NCBI RefSeq assembly: GCF_002836505.1
Contig: NZ_PJBF01000044.1
Span: 1-64,000 of the forward strand
DNA length: 64,000 nucleotides
Direction: 5' to 3'
Source of the DNA: Psychrobacter sp. Choline-02u-9
GTDB taxonomy: Bacteria > Pseudomonadota > Gammaproteobacteria > Pseudomonadales > Moraxellaceae
Made by a program: the position numbers and the translations under genes
Part shown: positions 1 to 12,653 of the stretch, piece by piece
Layout: each line of letters opens with the position of its first letter
Position numbering within the stretch: position 1 is the stretch's first letter
Notes under the pieces: model-generated
The model's input: the letters and a program-made list of their open reading frames with translations, nothing else
What the model was told of the DNA's origin: nothing
Databases searched by the model: none

Positions 1-755
1 TTATCAAAGCCTTTTGCTAACTGTCATTTATATTGTTCGCATTAAAATTTTAACAGCATTTTTATTTGTCCTATAACCAATAGTAATAAGTCCTCTTACA
101 ATTTATGGCTAATGAATCGATAGAAAAGACTAGATTTTTCGACAATCATTAACTAATATAACTGTGGGCGACGTTCTGTATAGTTATCGTAAAAAATGTC
201 TATTTAACAACTATTTAGTGGTTTTTTCTTAGTTTTTAGAGTTCTTTACTAAATATTATTGTCTCAAGCGCGGTTACTTACTATCCATAATTAGGTTATC
301 GTAAGTGACGCAACCTCTCTTATTGTCACTCTTTTTAGGGTAAACAAAGTGCTTGAATACAGAGCGTCAGATATTCAAGATAAACAAGTGCACTGTTATT
401 AAGTTATTGTATGCTTAGCTTTAAATGCTAGACATGACAACATAACAAATGATGCTTAAATGAATGGCATTAGATATCACTGATTGAGTAACTGGCATTT
501 AAGGGCGTAGATTCTCCCGTTGCCAAGGGCTGCTACTTACTATCTTTTGATACACGGACCACATGTCAAGACATCAGCTAATGACCAGGAGGGTCAAGGG
601 TTTTACTTTCTCTTAAAGTATGATGTCTATCGAGCATTGCGCTATTTGCCAATTCGAACACACGAATATCCACTATCAGCCCGTTCTGCTTACGGGTACC
701 AACTTATACTCCGCATTGGAAATGTAAGTTGCCCGTCTACTTAAAAGGACAAGCT
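1..755. other. Long intergenic region and leader upstream of gltB
   Basis: No credible gene is visible here. A 74-codon open frame at 520-744 has no similarity I recognise and no good ribosome binding site. The DNA is AT-rich up to about 500 and more GC-balanced afterwards. The last 80 bases hold overlapping inverted repeats just before the gltB ribosome binding site, listed separately. The length fits a regulated promoter region for glutamate synthase. Confidence 0.6.
680..736 (+). promoter_or_regulatory. Two mutually exclusive hairpins in the gltB leader
   Basis: CCCGT at 680-684 can pair with ACGGG at 692-696. The same ACGGG, followed by CAACTTA at 700-706, can instead pair with TAAGTTG plus CCCGT at 725-736, making a 12-bp stem with one 3-nt bulge. 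The two structures share one arm and cannot coexist. The second ends 6 nt before the AAAAGGA ribosome binding site of gltB. A switch in translation or transcript stability is inferred. Confidence 0.4.
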
Positions 756-3700
756 ATGTCAATGATTTCCTCACAAACACACCTGGCCACGCCAGATGAT
801 TTTTCTGATAATTGCGGTTTTGGCCTAATTGCCCATATTGAGGGTGAAGCGAGCCATGATTTGGTAAAAACTGCCATTCATAGTTTAAGTTGTATGACAC
901 ATCGCGGCGGTGTTGCTGCTGACGGTAGAACTGGTGATGGTTGTGGCTTACTATTAGCCACGCCTACTGATTTCTTTAAACAGATTGCTGACGAGCAGCA
1001 ATTTGCCATTACGGACAACTTTGCTGTCGGTATGGTGTTCGTGAATTTAGATAGCGATAAAGCCAAGCATAGCCAACAAGTATTAAGCGATGAGATTACA
1101 GCCCAAGGGCTAGAAGTGGCTGGCTGGCGTGATGTACCACTCGACTTGAGTATTGTTGGTGAGATTGGTCGTGAGACATTACCAGACTTTAAGCAAGTGT
1201 TCGTTAATGCGCCAGATGATCTAGCTGCTGATGACTTCAACCGTAAGCTGTTTGTTGCACGCAAAAAAGCAGAGCAGCGTTTGACGGATGATGAGCTATT
1301 CTATGTCTGTTCATTGAGTTGTCAGACCATTATTTATAAAGGCTTGGTAATGCCTTCAGATTTGCCAGCGTTTTTCTTGGATTTGCAAGATGAGCGTTTG
1401 GCATCACATATCGTAGTATTCCATCAGCGTTTTTCAACCAATACGTTACCGCGCTGGCCACTGGCACAGCCATTCCGTTATCTTGCGCACAATGGTGAGT
1501 TAAATACCATTACAGGTAACCGCAACTGGTCTAAAGCCCGTACGCCAAAGCTAAAATCAGACAAGCTGCCTAACTTGAATGAGCTGACACCACTTGTAAA
1601 TAGTACCGGTTCAGATTCATCAAGCTTAGACAACATGCTTGAAGTGCTTATGTCTGGTGGTATGAACCTATTCCATGCAATGTCTATTTTGGTACCGCCA
1701 GCGTGGCAGAATGTTGATAGCATGGATATGGATCTACGTGCGTTTTATGAGTTTTACTCACAGCATATGGAAGCGTGGGACGGTCCAGCAGGGCTAGTCA
1801 TTCAAGATGGACGCTATGCGGTCTGTATGCTCGATAGAAACGGCCTGCGACCGTCACGTTGGGTAACCACTAAGAACGGCTATATCACTGTTGCATCAGA
1901 AGTGGGCGTTTGGGATTATGAGCCACAAGACGTATTGGCAAAAGGTCGTGTTGGACCTGGTCAAATGCTGGTCATTGATACGTTAACAGGTCAAATTTTA
2001 GATACGACGGCTATTGCAACTTTACTAAAAACGGCGCATCCATATCGCAAATGGTTGCGTGAAGAAGCGACGCGTGTTCGTGATGATGAGCGTCTAGAAG
2101 AGACATTGGCAACGCAAGCGTGCCGCGGTGATAAGCTCAAAGCGCTACAAAAAATGTATCACATCACCAATGAAGAGCGCACAGAAATCATTCGCCCTAA
2201 TGCTGAAAATGGTCAAGAACCAGTCGGCTCAATGGGTGACGATACACCAATGGCTGTACTCTCGCAGCAAATTCGCCATGTCGGTGACTTTTTCCGTCAG
2301 CAGTTTGCACAGGTGACTAATCCGCCAATCGATCCATTACGTGAATCAATCGTGATGTCGTTGCAGACTTGTCTAGGTGCTGAGACTAATGTGTTTGCGC
2401 CATCAGCAAGAGATGCTCACCGTATTATTTTGTCATCACCAGTCTTGTCAGCCAGCAAGATGCAGCAGCTTGAAACCTTGGATGATCCAGCATTCAAGAT
2501 GGCTCGTATCGATCTGAACTATGACCGTACTTTAGAGTTATCTGATGCTATCGTTGCTATTTGCGAAGAAGTGGCAGATAAAATCCGTTCGGGCAATACC
2601 TTGATCGTACTGTCTGATAAAGAGATCGATGCAGAAAAAGTACCTGCCAATGCCATCATGGTCACAGGAGCCGTGCACCATTACCTGATTGCAGAAGGTA
2701 TCCGTACCGATGCTAACTTGGTGATTGAGACAGGTCTTGCGCGCGATTCGCATCAAGTGGCTGTATTGATCGGGTTTGGTGCAACTTGTGTGTATCCGTA
2801 TCTGGCATATGATGTGATCGATGATTTGGTGGCTACTGGTGAGTTGCTTGGTGACCCAATTCAAGCCCGCGTTAATTTCCGCAAAGGCTTGGATAAAGGT
2901 TTGCTAAAAATCTTATCAAAAATGGGTATCTCTACCATTGTGTCGTATCGCGGTGCACAGCTGTTTGAAGCAGTTGGTCTGTCTGAAGAAGTCGTGAGCC
3001 TATGTTTTAAAGGTGTACAAAGCCGTATCAAAGGCGCTACCTTTGCAGATCTTGCCGCTGACCAAGCGCAACTGGCTGCCAACGCATTTAAGCGTCGTGC
3101 GCCACTAGATCAGGGCGGTTTGCTCAAATTTGTCTTCAATAAAGAGTACCATGCCTTTAACCCTGACGTGATCAACAGCCTGCATACGGCAGTACGTACG
3201 GGCAATTATGAGAATTATCAGAATTATGCCAATCTAGTCAATAGCCGCCCAGTGGCGACCTTACGTGACTTGTTGCAACTAAAGACTGACAACAGTATCG
3301 ATGTCGATGATGTTGAAGATATCTCTGAGATTTTGACGCGTTTTGACTCAGCAGGCATGTCGTTAGGCGCGCTGTCTCCTGAGGCGCATGAATCGATTGC
3401 GATGGCGATGAATACTATCGGTGGACGTTCAAACTCTGGTGAGGGCGGTGAAGATCCTGCGCGTTATGGCACGTTGCGTAACTCAAAGATCAAGCAAGTG
3501 GCCTCTGGTCGTTTCGGCGTGACACCTGCATATCTGCGCTCAGCAGAAGTGATGCAGATTAAGGTCGCTCAAGGCGCAAAACCGGGCGAGGGTGGTCAGC
3601 TACCTGGTGGTAAAGTGAATGCGCTGATTGCGCGCTTGCGTTATTCGGTGCCAGGCGTGACCTTGATTTCACCGCCGCCGCATCATGATATTTACTCTAT

Positions 3701-5219
3701 CGAAGATTTGGCGCAGCTGATTTTTGATTTGAAGCAAGTCAATCCAGACGCATTGGTATCCGTTAAATTGGTTTCACGTCCAGGTGTTGGTACGATCGCG
3801 ACAGGCGTTGCAAAAGCCTATGCCGATTTGATTACGATCTCAGGTTATGATGGTGGTACAGCAGCATCTCCGCTATCGTCTATCCATCATGCAGGCTCGC
3901 CATGGGAGCTAGGTCTGGCTGAAACCCATCAGTCTCTACGAGTGAATGGATTACGTGATAAGGTACGTGTTCAGACCGATGGTGGTTTAAAAACAGGATT
4001 GGATGTCGTCAAGGCTGCCATTCTTGGTGCAGAGAGCTTTGGCTTTGGTACTACGCCGATGATTGCGGTTGGTTGTAAGTACCTTCGTATCTGTCATTTA
4101 AATAATTGTCCAACAGGGGTTGCTACCCAAAAAGCCAAGCTACGCGATGAGCATTTCATTGGCGAAGCAGAAATGCTGATTAATTTCTTTAAATTTGTGG
4201 CGACTGAAACACGTGAATGGTTAGCAGCGCTAGGTGTTCGTAGTATGGAAGAGCTGGTCGGTCGTACTGACTTGCTAGATATCTTAGAAGGTAATACGGA
4301 CAAGCAGCGTCATCTTGATTTAACGCCATTGCTATTTAGTCACCCAGCCAGTGTGGGCAAAGCCCAAACGTGTCAGGTGGAGCGTAACGAGCCGTTTGAT
4401 AAAGGCTTGCTCGCTGAGCAGATGATTCGCGATATGCTCGTCAATATTCGCCAAGGCTCAGGCGGCGATTATAGCTATTTCGTTGGCAACTGTGACCGCT
4501 CTATTGGTGCTCGTATCTCTGGTGAGATTGCGCAAGTATGGGGCAACCTTGGCATGAGCGATATGCCGATCAAGCTTCGTCTGACAGGTACTGCAGGGCA
4601 AAGTTTAGGCGTGTGGAATGCTGGCGGCTTAAATATCGAGCTTGAAGGCGATGCCAATGACTATGTGGGTAAAGGTATGGCGGGTGGTGAGATTGTCATT
4701 TATCCACCGAAAGACTCAAACTTTGTAGCACAAGAAACGGCCATCATCGGTAATACCTGCCTATATGGTGCAACGGGCGGTAAGTTATATGCTGCTGGGA
4801 CCGCAGGTGAGCGTTTTGGCGTTCGTAACTCTGGCGCGCATGCAGTCATCGAGGGTACAGGAGACCATTGCTGTGAATATATGACTGGTGGCATCGTCAC
4901 GATTCTTGGCCGTACTGGACTCAACTTCGGTGCTGGTATGACGGGTGGTTTTGCTTATGTACTCGATATGGAAGGCGACTTCTTTGACCGTTGCAACCAT
5001 GAGCTAATCGATCTAAACCGTATTTCAAGCGAGCAAACAGAAGAGCATCGCATTCATTTGCAACAAGTTATTGAAGCTCATGTAGATAAAACAGGCAGTG
5101 CATGGGGTCAGACAATTCTGAACGACTTTGAGCACTATGTTCGTAAGTTCTATTTGGTTAAGCCAAAAGCGGCGAACATTGCAAGCCTTCTTAAAACTAC
5201 CATGGCCGACCCACAATAG
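756..5219 (+). CDS. gltB: Glutamate synthase (NADPH) large subunit
   Basis: Large subunit of glutamate synthase: it takes the amide nitrogen from glutamine and reductively transfers it to 2-oxoglutarate, giving two glutamates. The ATG at 756 is preferred over a TTG at 729 because AAAAGGA lies at the right distance; this gives 1487 residues, the usual length. Cys20 in the motif DNCGFG should become the N-terminal nucleophile after propeptide removal. A glutamine amidotransferase domain fills roughly residues 20-430, followed by the central domain and the FMN-binding synthase domain. Cys1107, Cys1113 and Cys1118 form the [3Fe-4S] cluster motif. The C-terminal third is the glycine-rich beta-helix (GXXGXXXG) domain. 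gltD follows after 231 bp and encodes its electron-donor partner. Confidence 0.98.
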   Translation: MSMISSQTHLATPDDFSDNCGFGLIAHIEGEASHDLVKTAIHSLSCMTHRGGVAADGRTGDGCGLLLATPTDFFKQIADEQQFAITDNFAVGMVFVNLDSDKAKHSQQVLSDEITAQGLEVAGWRDVPLDLSIVGEIGRETLPDFKQVFVNAPDDLAADDFNRKLFVARKKAEQRLTDDELFYVCSLSCQTIIYKGLVMPSDLPAFFLDLQDERLASHIVVFHQRFSTNTLPRWPLAQPFRYLAHNGELNTITGNRNWSKARTPKLKSDKLPNLNELTPLVNSTGSDSSSLDNMLEVLMSGGMNLFHAMSILVPPAWQNVDSMDMDLRAFYEFYSQHMEAWDGPAGLVIQDGRYAVCMLDRNGLRPSRWVTTKNGYITVASEVGVWDYEPQDVLAKGRVGPGQMLVIDTLTGQILDTTAIATLLKTAHPYRKWLREEATRVRDDERLEETLATQACRGDKLKALQKMYHITNEERTEIIRPNAENGQEPVGSMGDDTPMAVLSQQIRHVGDFFRQQFAQVTNPPIDPLRESIVMSLQTCLGAETNVFAPSARDAHRIILSSPVLSASKMQQLETLDDPAFKMARIDLNYDRTLELSDAIVAICEEVADKIRSGNTLIVLSDKEIDAEKVPANAIMVTGAVHHYLIAEGIRTDANLVIETGLARDSHQVAVLIGFGATCVYPYLAYDVIDDLVATGELLGDPIQARVNFRKGLDKGLLKILSKMGISTIVSYRGAQLFEAVGLSEEVVSLCFKGVQSRIKGATFADLAADQAQLAANAFKRRAPLDQGGLLKFVFNKEYHAFNPDVINSLHTAVRTGNYENYQNYANLVNSRPVATLRDLLQLKTDNSIDVDDVEDISEILTRFDSAGMSLGALSPEAHESIAMAMNTIGGRSNSGEGGEDPARYGTLRNSKIKQVASGRFGVTPAYLRSAEVMQIKVAQGAKPGEGGQLPGGKVNALIARLRYSVPGVTLISPPPHHDIYSIEDLAQLIFDLKQVNPDALVSVKLVSRPGVGTIATGVAKAYADLITISGYDGGTAASPLSSIHHAGSPWELGLAETHQSLRVNGLRDKVRVQTDGGLKTGLDVVKAAILGAESFGFGTTPMIAVGCKYLRICHLNNCPTGVATQKAKLRDEHFIGEAEMLINFFKFVATETREWLAALGVRSMEELVGRTDLLDILEGNTDKQRHLDLTPLLFSHPASVGKAQTCQVERNEPFDKGLLAEQMIRDMLVNIRQGSGGDYSYFVGNCDRSIGARISGEIAQVWGNLGMSDMPIKLRLTGTAGQSLGVWNAGGLNIELEGDANDYVGKGMAGGEIVIYPPKDSNFVAQETAIIGNTCLYGATGGKLYAAGTAGERFGVRNSGAHAVIEGTGDHCCEYMTGGIVTILGRTGLNFGAGMTGGFAYVLDMEGDFFDRCNHELIDLNRISSEQTEEHRIHLQQVIEAHVDKTGSAWGQTILNDFEHYVRKFYLVKPKAANIASLLKTTMADPQ

Positions 5220-6872
<1,653 letters not shown>

Positions 6873-6916
6873 TTACCTCGATTTAGATTCCACGATTTAT
6901 TAGTGGTTTGTGATGT

Positions 6917-6957
6917 AAACGTCTTTTGTCTTTTATCAGACAAAAGACGTTTTTTTT
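6917..6957 (+). terminator. Terminator after gltD
   Basis: A 14-bp perfect stem (6917-6930 with 6939-6952) around an 8-nt loop is followed by a T-run, a classical intrinsic terminator. Confidence 0.9.
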
Positions 6958-7077
6958 GAGTGATGCTTGGTAAATCGAGGCTCGACTGCTAGCATGTTTT
7001 TGCGTACCCTATATGCTTTATCGTTTACCTCATTTATCCACTAAAACTCGTTTATTCACTAAAAAGAGTAGCCTTGC

Positions 7078-8289
7078 GTGAAATCAACCCTTTACCAGCT
7101 TATTACTGCTCCATTTACTGAGCCTTATGTTCGCTATCAACATGCCGACGTCTTGCACGCCATTCGCTTAGGAACGGCTGTCATACTGGCGCTACTGGCC
7201 AATAAACTCACCAACCTGCCGCATGGTGAGTGGACCACCATTACGGTTTTTATTATCTTGGGATTATTGCAGTATCAAGGCGCTATCTATACCAAAGCCA
7301 AAGAGCGTGTCTTGGGTACTCTATTAGGCATAGGTACGGCCCTTGGGGTGCTGTGGTTCATTCAAAATGCAGGTGCATGGCCATGGATCGATTATGCACT
7401 TATCGGTATATTAAGCGGCATCATTGGCTATTTAGCCGTCAGAAAGCTCGGATATACAGGGCTGCTAACGGGTATCACTATGTTGATGATTGTCTCTGAC
7501 TTGGGTCACAACAGCATCGGTCAAGATGGCATCTACCGCGCGCTAAATATCTTACTGGGGACAGGCGTTTCGGTAGCAGTGACGCTGATTTTGCCGCTTA
7601 AATCAACGTTGATGTGGCGATTCTTATTGAGTAGTAATCTTGATGCTTGTAGTAGCCTCTACGCTGGCGTAGGTCATCATATTGAGGCGACGGATGGAGT
7701 GGTGGACGACTCTGTTCAAAAGCTAAACCCAGTGGCTTTTCCTGTCAAGGAAGTACCCGTTGATAGAGCGTTGGTCACAGCGTTACAGCAGATCAATAAA
7801 CGCTTGCTAGCCGTGCGCCCCCATATCGCGGCGACAGCCAGTGAGTCAGGAATCGAAAAAGAAACATTAGAAACGATTCAGCGTACTCATCGTAATATCA
7901 TTGGGACGATTGATTTACTACTAAGTGCGGCACCGCGCTTGGCAAATATCGACATTGATGAAGAAAACCATATTTTATTGGTACATTATCAGCATGAGCT
8001 AACCCAAGCGATGCAGCACATGGCAGCGGTATTACGTAGTCCAAGTGACGAAGTATTCCGGCCCATTACTCGAATCGCCGTCTCAGAGTATCCAAGCGTA
8101 CAGCACCTGGCGTTTGAGTGGCAGGGCTATTTTTGGTTGACCCAAACCTTGCAGACTCAATTGCAGCAGCTGAGTGATTTACTGCAAACATCGAAACCGC
8201 ATTGGTTTGCTGCATCTGGTCTGGGCTATCAGCGCCGCGAGCAGCGCCGGATGAAAGAGCAGGGCGGCGAGACGGATTTACATTTATGA
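7078..8289 (+). CDS. FUSC-type inner membrane protein (YeeA-like)
   Basis: 403-residue inner-membrane protein. The first ~180 residues hold about six hydrophobic helices, in the layout of the N-terminal half of fusaric-acid-resistance/aromatic-acid-exporter (FUSC) proteins. A soluble, mainly helical region of about 220 residues follows. It lacks the second membrane half of full-length exporters such as AaeB, so it resembles short forms like YeeA. The start is a GTG at 7078 with only a modest AAGAG upstream. The substrate is unknown and no membrane-fusion partner lies next to it. It forms a single-gene unit between two terminators. Confidence 0.75.
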   Translation: MKSTLYQLITAPFTEPYVRYQHADVLHAIRLGTAVILALLANKLTNLPHGEWTTITVFIILGLLQYQGAIYTKAKERVLGTLLGIGTALGVLWFIQNAGAWPWIDYALIGILSGIIGYLAVRKLGYTGLLTGITMLMIVSDLGHNSIGQDGIYRALNILLGTGVSVAVTLILPLKSTLMWRFLLSSNLDACSSLYAGVGHHIEATDGVVDDSVQKLNPVAFPVKEVPVDRALVTALQQINKRLLAVRPHIAATASESGIEKETLETIQRTHRNIIGTIDLLLSAAPRLANIDIDEENHILLVHYQHELTQAMQHMAAVLRSPSDEVFRPITRIAVSEYPSVQHLAFEWQGYFWLTQTLQTQLQQLSDLLQTSKPHWFAASGLGYQRREQRRMKEQGGETDLHL

Positions 8290-8295
8290 CATACA

Positions 8296-8332
8296 AAAAA
8301 ACGCTGACCATTTAGGATCAGCGTTTTTATTT
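8296..8332. terminator. Bidirectional terminator between the FUSC gene and potD-like gene
   Basis: AACGCTGA pairs with TCAGCGTT around a short loop, with A-run on the left and T-run on the right, so it can serve both convergent genes. Confidence 0.85.
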
Positions 8333-8371
8333 TAAAAGACTACGTTATTTTCAAGTGCTACATCAAAACTA

Positions 8372-9505
8372 TTAACGACCCGTCTTTAGTTTGTCCCAAT
8401 ACTGCTGATACACTTGCAACGCCTCATCGCCCACATCTTCTTGGAACTCAGCTTTTGCCAGTACTTCTTTAGAAGGGTAAATCGTTGGGTTGTTTCGAAC
8501 GCTCTCATCCATTAGCTCACGCGCTGCTATGTTTGGTGATGCGTAGCCGATCTCTTCGCTGACAACTTTTGCATTTTCAGGACGTAATAAATAATCAATA
8601 AACTTATGTGCTGCATCAACTTGCTTAGCATTTTTTGGAATGACAAAATTGTCCATCCATAAGATAGCGCCTTCGGTTGGATACTTATAAACCAAGCTAG
8701 TCAAACCTTCGTCATTGGCCATGACTGCTTCACCATTCCATGTCATACCAAGCGAAGTCTCACCTTCAATATACGGCATACGTGTCGCATCAGAGTTAAA
8801 AGTTTTGACGTTTGGCATCAACGTGGTGAGCTTATCGTAAGCGGCTTCGATTTCGTCAGGATTGCTACTATTACCTGAGTAGCCAAGAGTCAGCAGTGCC
8901 ATACCGAATACTTCACGCACGTCATTGGTCAGCATCACCTGACCCTTATACTTAGGGTCCCAAAGGTCATTCCAGCTATTGACAGTTTTCGGATCGACAC
9001 TGTCACCGTTAATGGCTAGACCAGTGCTGCCCCACATATAAGGGATAGAGTATTTGTTATCAGGATCAACTTTGGTATTGGTAAATGAGGTATCAAGGTT
9101 TTTAAAATTGCTCAATTTAGACTTGTCTAGCTCTTGTAGCAGTCCTTCTTTCGCCATTTTTTCGACGTAATAAGTCGATGGAATCGCTAAGTCATACTGA
9201 CTAGAGTCATCGAGTAGTTTGAGCTTGGCATACATCGCTTCGTTAGAGTCAAATGTGGTGTAATTAACTGAGATGCCAGTTTCTTCTTCAAAACCATCTA
9301 AAATCTCTTGCGGCATATATTCTGACCAGTTGTAAAGGTTCAGCGTCTCATTGCTCGCCGCAGCACTGCCATCCGCTGCATTATCAGAGTTGCTACAGCT
9401 GGCAAGCACCAAGCCGACAGCCATTGCTAATAATGCTTTTGGCACTATACGACCGACACTAGCCGAGGTGTGAGTAGTGGGATGGAACGACGATAAATGG
9501 GTCAA
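8372..9505 (-). CDS. Polyamine ABC transporter substrate-binding lipoprotein (PotD/PotF-like)
   Basis: 377-residue extracytoplasmic solute-binding protein of the spermidine/putrescine type. The mature N-terminus carries the NLYNWSEYMP segment typical of PotD/PotF. The lipobox LASC places the lipidated cysteine at residue 37. The start is a TTG: AGGAGAG sits about 6 nt upstream, and the next in-frame ATG (residue 28) would leave a signal peptide that is too short. No permease or ATPase gene is nearby, so it must work with a transporter encoded elsewhere or act as a sensor. Polyamine specificity is inferred from family resemblance. Confidence 0.9.
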   Translation of the reverse strand: MTHLSSFHPTTHTSASVGRIVPKALLAMAVGLVLASCSNSDNAADGSAAASNETLNLYNWSEYMPQEILDGFEEETGISVNYTTFDSNEAMYAKLKLLDDSSQYDLAIPSTYYVEKMAKEGLLQELDKSKLSNFKNLDTSFTNTKVDPDNKYSIPYMWGSTGLAINGDSVDPKTVNSWNDLWDPKYKGQVMLTNDVREVFGMALLTLGYSGNSSNPDEIEAAYDKLTTLMPNVKTFNSDATRMPYIEGETSLGMTWNGEAVMANDEGLTSLVYKYPTEGAILWMDNFVIPKNAKQVDAAHKFIDYLLRPENAKVVSEEIGYASPNIAARELMDESVRNNPTIYPSKEVLAKAEFQEDVGDEALQVYQQYWDKLKTGR

Positions 9506-9879
9506 AATATCTCTCCTAAATAAAGATAATGCAAATCAGAAAAATTCAATAAAAAAGCCAAAAACATACAAGCCTGACATGGCCAATAAAACTATTATGG
9601 TCATTAGTTTATACAATTTAAAGGGTTGTTATTAAGGTAATGCTTAACAATACTAATAAAAATAGTCAGTTGGGCTAATGAGATGGGTAGTAAACTAACT
9701 TAGTGACAGCTAATTTTGAGTAGAGTTGCTAGCGATCTGCTAAAGTCGAATCGAAAAAAGATAGCATATAACCATGCTATGATTGGCGCAGGCCGAAGTA
9801 TGACGAACATCATCTAAGTAAGTATAAGCCTTCGGCTCTAAGACACCAACCATACCATAATAATAAAGGATACAGCACA
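9506..9879. other. Divergent intergenic region, potD-like gene and SDR gene
   Basis: AT-rich spacer of 374 bp between two divergent genes. It must hold both promoters, but no operator, repeat or RNA could be assigned with confidence. Confidence 0.4.
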
Positions 9880-10707
9880 ATGACCGAAAGTACCTCAACT
9901 CAAAACGCCTTGAATAAAAGCCACTCAGTTATACCGGCATTGCTTACGGATAAAGTTGCCATAGTCACTGGTGCCAGTCGTGGGCTTGGTGCACAGATTG
10001 CACAGCAAATGGCAGCAGCAGGCGCTATCGTTTGCGTCAACTACCTCAATAGTAAAGAGGCTGCTGAGGCAGTAGTGGCTGATATCATCGCGACAGGTGG
10101 ACAAGCATTTGCTTATCAGGCGGATGTGACCGATCTTGAGCAAGTACAAGCCATGGCAGCTGAAGTCATCACTCGTCATGGTCGTATCGATATATTGGTC
10201 AATAATGCCTTGCCAAGTTATCAGTTCAATCCAAGCGCTGCGTACACTAGTATTGAAACAGTAAGGTGGTCGCACTTTTCGCAACAAATGGACGGTATCG
10301 TCAAGGGCGCAGTCAATACAGTGCAAGCAGTGTTGCCGCAAATGAAAGCGCAGCAAGTAGGTAAAATTATTAACATCTCAACCAATCTTGTCTACAACCC
10401 AGTGGTTACCTATTATGATTACACCACGGCTAAATCAGCATTGATTGGACTGACCCGCAACCTAGCGAGCGAGCTTGGACAGTATGGTATTCGGGTTAAT
10501 TTGCTAGCAGGTGGCTTATTAAAAACCACCGACGCAAGCAGCTTAACCACTGAAGAGGTATTTGACTATATCGCGACTACGACGCCGCTGCGCCAAGCGA
10601 CTTCGGTAGCTGACTTTGCCAATTCAGTATTGCTCATGGCATCTGATTTGAGCATGGCTATTACTGGACAATCTATCGCTGTCGATGGTGGCTTAACCAT
10701 GCCTTAA
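9880..10707 (+). CDS. Short-chain dehydrogenase/reductase (FabG-like)
   Basis: 275-residue classical SDR oxidoreductase. The NAD(P)-binding motif TGASRGLG is at residues 30-37, NNA at 108-110, the catalytic serine is probably Ser167, and the YxxxK pair is Tyr181/Lys185. The C-terminal VDGGLTMP is typical of the 3-oxoacyl-ACP reductase-like branch. About 20 N-terminal residues precede the Rossmann fold. AAGGA lies upstream of the ATG. It stands alone rather than in a fatty-acid synthesis cluster, so it is probably not the housekeeping fabG. Its substrate cannot be told from the sequence. Confidence 0.9.
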   Translation: MTESTSTQNALNKSHSVIPALLTDKVAIVTGASRGLGAQIAQQMAAAGAIVCVNYLNSKEAAEAVVADIIATGGQAFAYQADVTDLEQVQAMAAEVITRHGRIDILVNNALPSYQFNPSAAYTSIETVRWSHFSQQMDGIVKGAVNTVQAVLPQMKAQQVGKIINISTNLVYNPVVTYYDYTTAKSALIGLTRNLASELGQYGIRVNLLAGGLLKTTDASSLTTEEVFDYIATTTPLRQATSVADFANSVLLMASDLSMAITGQSIAVDGGLTMP

Positions 10708-10837
10708 TTGAGGCCTTAACTGACGCCTTACGTTCTATTAGATTTGTAGAAAGAATGAAATGAATACTCGACAAGGTATTGGAATTATCACCGCTACAGT
10801 TTCCAGTTGAAACGTTTATATAAAATTAGTCCATAAC

Positions 10838-10876
10838 AAAAAGCCCTTACTAGTCGGTTAGTAAGGGCTTTTTTAA
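10838..10876. terminator. Bidirectional terminator between SDR and Cof-type genes
   Basis: AAAAGCCCTTAC and GTAAGGGCTTTT form a 12-bp stem around a 10-nt loop, with T-runs on both strands. Confidence 0.9.
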
Positions 10877-10925
10877 TTGAACGTTAATTAAATAAACATT
10901 AATGGCTTTATGTGCCTGAACAGTC

Positions 10926-11756
10926 TTACGACTTCATTGCTAACTGATTAAGCACGGTTTGAATACCATACTCTTCAATCGTCCCAGTGACAAAGTCAGC
11001 GCGTTCTATTAAAGCTGGCTGCGCATCTCCCATGGCTACAGCAAATCCAACCAAGTCGAACATTTCTAAGTCATTCATACCATCACCAAATGCCATACAC
11101 TCGCTTGCATCTACCGCATAGTACTCGCATACATCTTTGATGCCGCGAGCTTTTGATGCCTCTGCTGGCAATATATCGGCACCAATCTGATGCCAATGTA
11201 CCAGCTTTAAATCATACTGGGCAAAGTCGATGTCTTGCATCTTTTCTTGCTGATTATTAAAAAATACCGAGCACTGATAGACGGTATTTGTTTTGTAGTA
11301 CTCAGGATCAAAGATCGAGTTGGGCGTGACCGCATTGAACTCGCGTAAACGTTCATTTTCACCTGACCAAGCGATATGAGTGGCAGAGTCAAACTTATGA
11401 ATCAAATCACTCTGCTGGCATAGGCGTACGATTTTATCTGTCTGTTCAGCAGTTAATGGGTAGTGGCTGATTCGGCCGCTTTTATCAAAACTATATTGTC
11501 CATTCATACAAATAATGGCGTCCAATATATCTGCATCAAGCAACGCTAAAATGTCTTCAGGCAATATGGCTTTAGAGCGGCCAGTCGAAATCACTAGTTT
11601 AATATCGGTATCTGCAAGCTGCTCAAGCGTCGCTTTATTGTGTTCAGCGATAATGCCGTTACGGCTCAAGGTATCATCGATGTCAAAAAAGATGATTTTT
11701 GGGGTCGAAATCTTAGTAGTCATACTTTCTTTGGCAATCTTATCTTCGATAAACAT
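10926..11756 (-). CDS. Cof-type HAD-IIB phosphatase
   Basis: 276-residue haloacid-dehalogenase-superfamily hydrolase of the Cof/YbiV type, cytoplasmic sugar-phosphate or cofactor-phosphate phosphatases. The nucleophile motif DIDDT is at residues 25-29 (Asp25 nucleophile, Asp27 acid/base). Motif IV appears as FGDGMNDLEMF near the C-terminus. The region between holds the IIB-type cap. An AGGA precedes the ATG at 11756; a second in-frame ATG 11 codons in is a possible alternative. Its physiological substrate is not predictable. It is convergent with the SDR gene across a shared terminator. Confidence 0.9.
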   Translation of the reverse strand: MFIEDKIAKESMTTKISTPKIIFFDIDDTLSRNGIIAEHNKATLEQLADTDIKLVISTGRSKAILPEDILALLDADILDAIICMNGQYSFDKSGRISHYPLTAEQTDKIVRLCQQSDLIHKFDSATHIAWSGENERLREFNAVTPNSIFDPEYYKTNTVYQCSVFFNNQQEKMQDIDFAQYDLKLVHWHQIGADILPAEASKARGIKDVCEYYAVDASECMAFGDGMNDLEMFDLVGFAVAMGDAQPALIERADFVTGTIEEYGIQTVLNQLAMKS

Positions 11757-12055
11757 GATAATCCTATTATTTTTAGTCGTGTAGATACAATGATTCAGAT
11801 ACTACTACAACATACCCAATCAGATAAATACCTATCGAGTAACCTATGATGCTGCAAGCATGCTTATTGAAACAGTATTTGGATGTAGCCTGTAGAACCG
11901 CTCATTGCTTGTCCAGAGGATTAACAAAAATGCTAAACGATATGATTAACTTAACCGTGTCTATGTATTATAAAGTTATATTCAATTATCAAAAACAATC
12001 TACCAAATAAGATGGACTCTCGTTATTAATGCATCAGCTACCTAAAGGAATAAGT

Positions 12056-12562
12056 ATGAAATTCTTTACCTTAAAATCGATTACAGTTTTTGCAACATTA
12101 GCTTTATCTACCAATGCTTTTGCAATGGATGTTAAATTTAATGATGCTGTTTGGGATGGCAAAAAAATACCTGAGGGGCAGCAATGTCTAAACTATGGTG
12201 GCAAAAGTCCAGCCACGCCTAGCATGACTGTCTCAAACATTCCGGCAGGCGCGGAAAGCTTGGTATTCGTCTATAACGATGTAAGCAACAAACGTATGCA
12301 GCATGGTGGCCATGGCATTGTGGAGTTCGCACTACCAGAGGGTGCTACGAGCGCAGAAGTGCCAAGAGTGTTTGGTCATACTTACGAAGTACCAGTAGAT
12401 ATTGAGATGGTCGCAGAATACCGTAACCGTAAAGGTGAGGCGGGCGGTGCATATAAGCCGCCTTGCTCTGGCGGCAAGAACCATCTGTATACGGTAGATG
12501 TACAAGCATGGCAAGGCGACTCGGTACTTGCTGAAACAACAGTTGAGATGGGACGGTATTGA
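12056..12562 (+). CDS. Secreted PEBP/YbhB-like protein
   Basis: 168-residue exported protein. The ATG at 12056 follows AAAGGAATAAGT and gives a clear signal peptide, with likely cleavage after Ala23 (NAFA). An upstream ATG at 12029 would add 9 residues before the signal and has no ribosome binding site. The mature part resembles phosphatidylethanolamine-binding proteins of the YbhB/YbcL kind: an SPATPSM segment, the NIPAGAESLVFV strand, and the late GGAYKPPCSGGKNHLY motif that matches the family GxxYxGPxPPxGxHxY pattern. The typical DPDAP motif is missing, so the ligand site is modified. Function unknown. Confidence is good for export and moderate for the family. Confidence 0.6.
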   Translation: MKFFTLKSITVFATLALSTNAFAMDVKFNDAVWDGKKIPEGQQCLNYGGKSPATPSMTVSNIPAGAESLVFVYNDVSNKRMQHGGHGIVEFALPEGATSAEVPRVFGHTYEVPVDIEMVAEYRNRKGEAGGAYKPPCSGGKNHLYTVDVQAWQGDSVLAETTVEMGRY

Positions 12563-12604
12563 TACGTTAGCTACTCAATCAATATGCAACAGTTAGTATG
12601 CAAC

Positions 12605-12653
12605 AAAGCCGTCTATACAAAACTGTTTATACATAGCATAGACGGCTTTTTAT
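12605..12653 (+). terminator. Terminator after the PEBP-like gene
   Basis: AAAGCCGTCTAT at 12605-12616 pairs with ATAGACGGCTTT at 12638-12649, followed by T residues. The same AAAGCCG(T/C)C core recurs in the terminators of the three BLUF genes downstream. Confidence 0.85.

Noticed and set aside
520..744. 74-codon open frame upstream of gltB
   Set aside because: No ribosome binding site or recognisable similarity, and it overlaps the leader hairpins and the region before the gltB start.
12029..12055. Upstream ATG for the PEBP-like gene
   Set aside because: It would put nine polar residues before a clear signal peptide, and AAAGGA sits correctly for the ATG at 12056.
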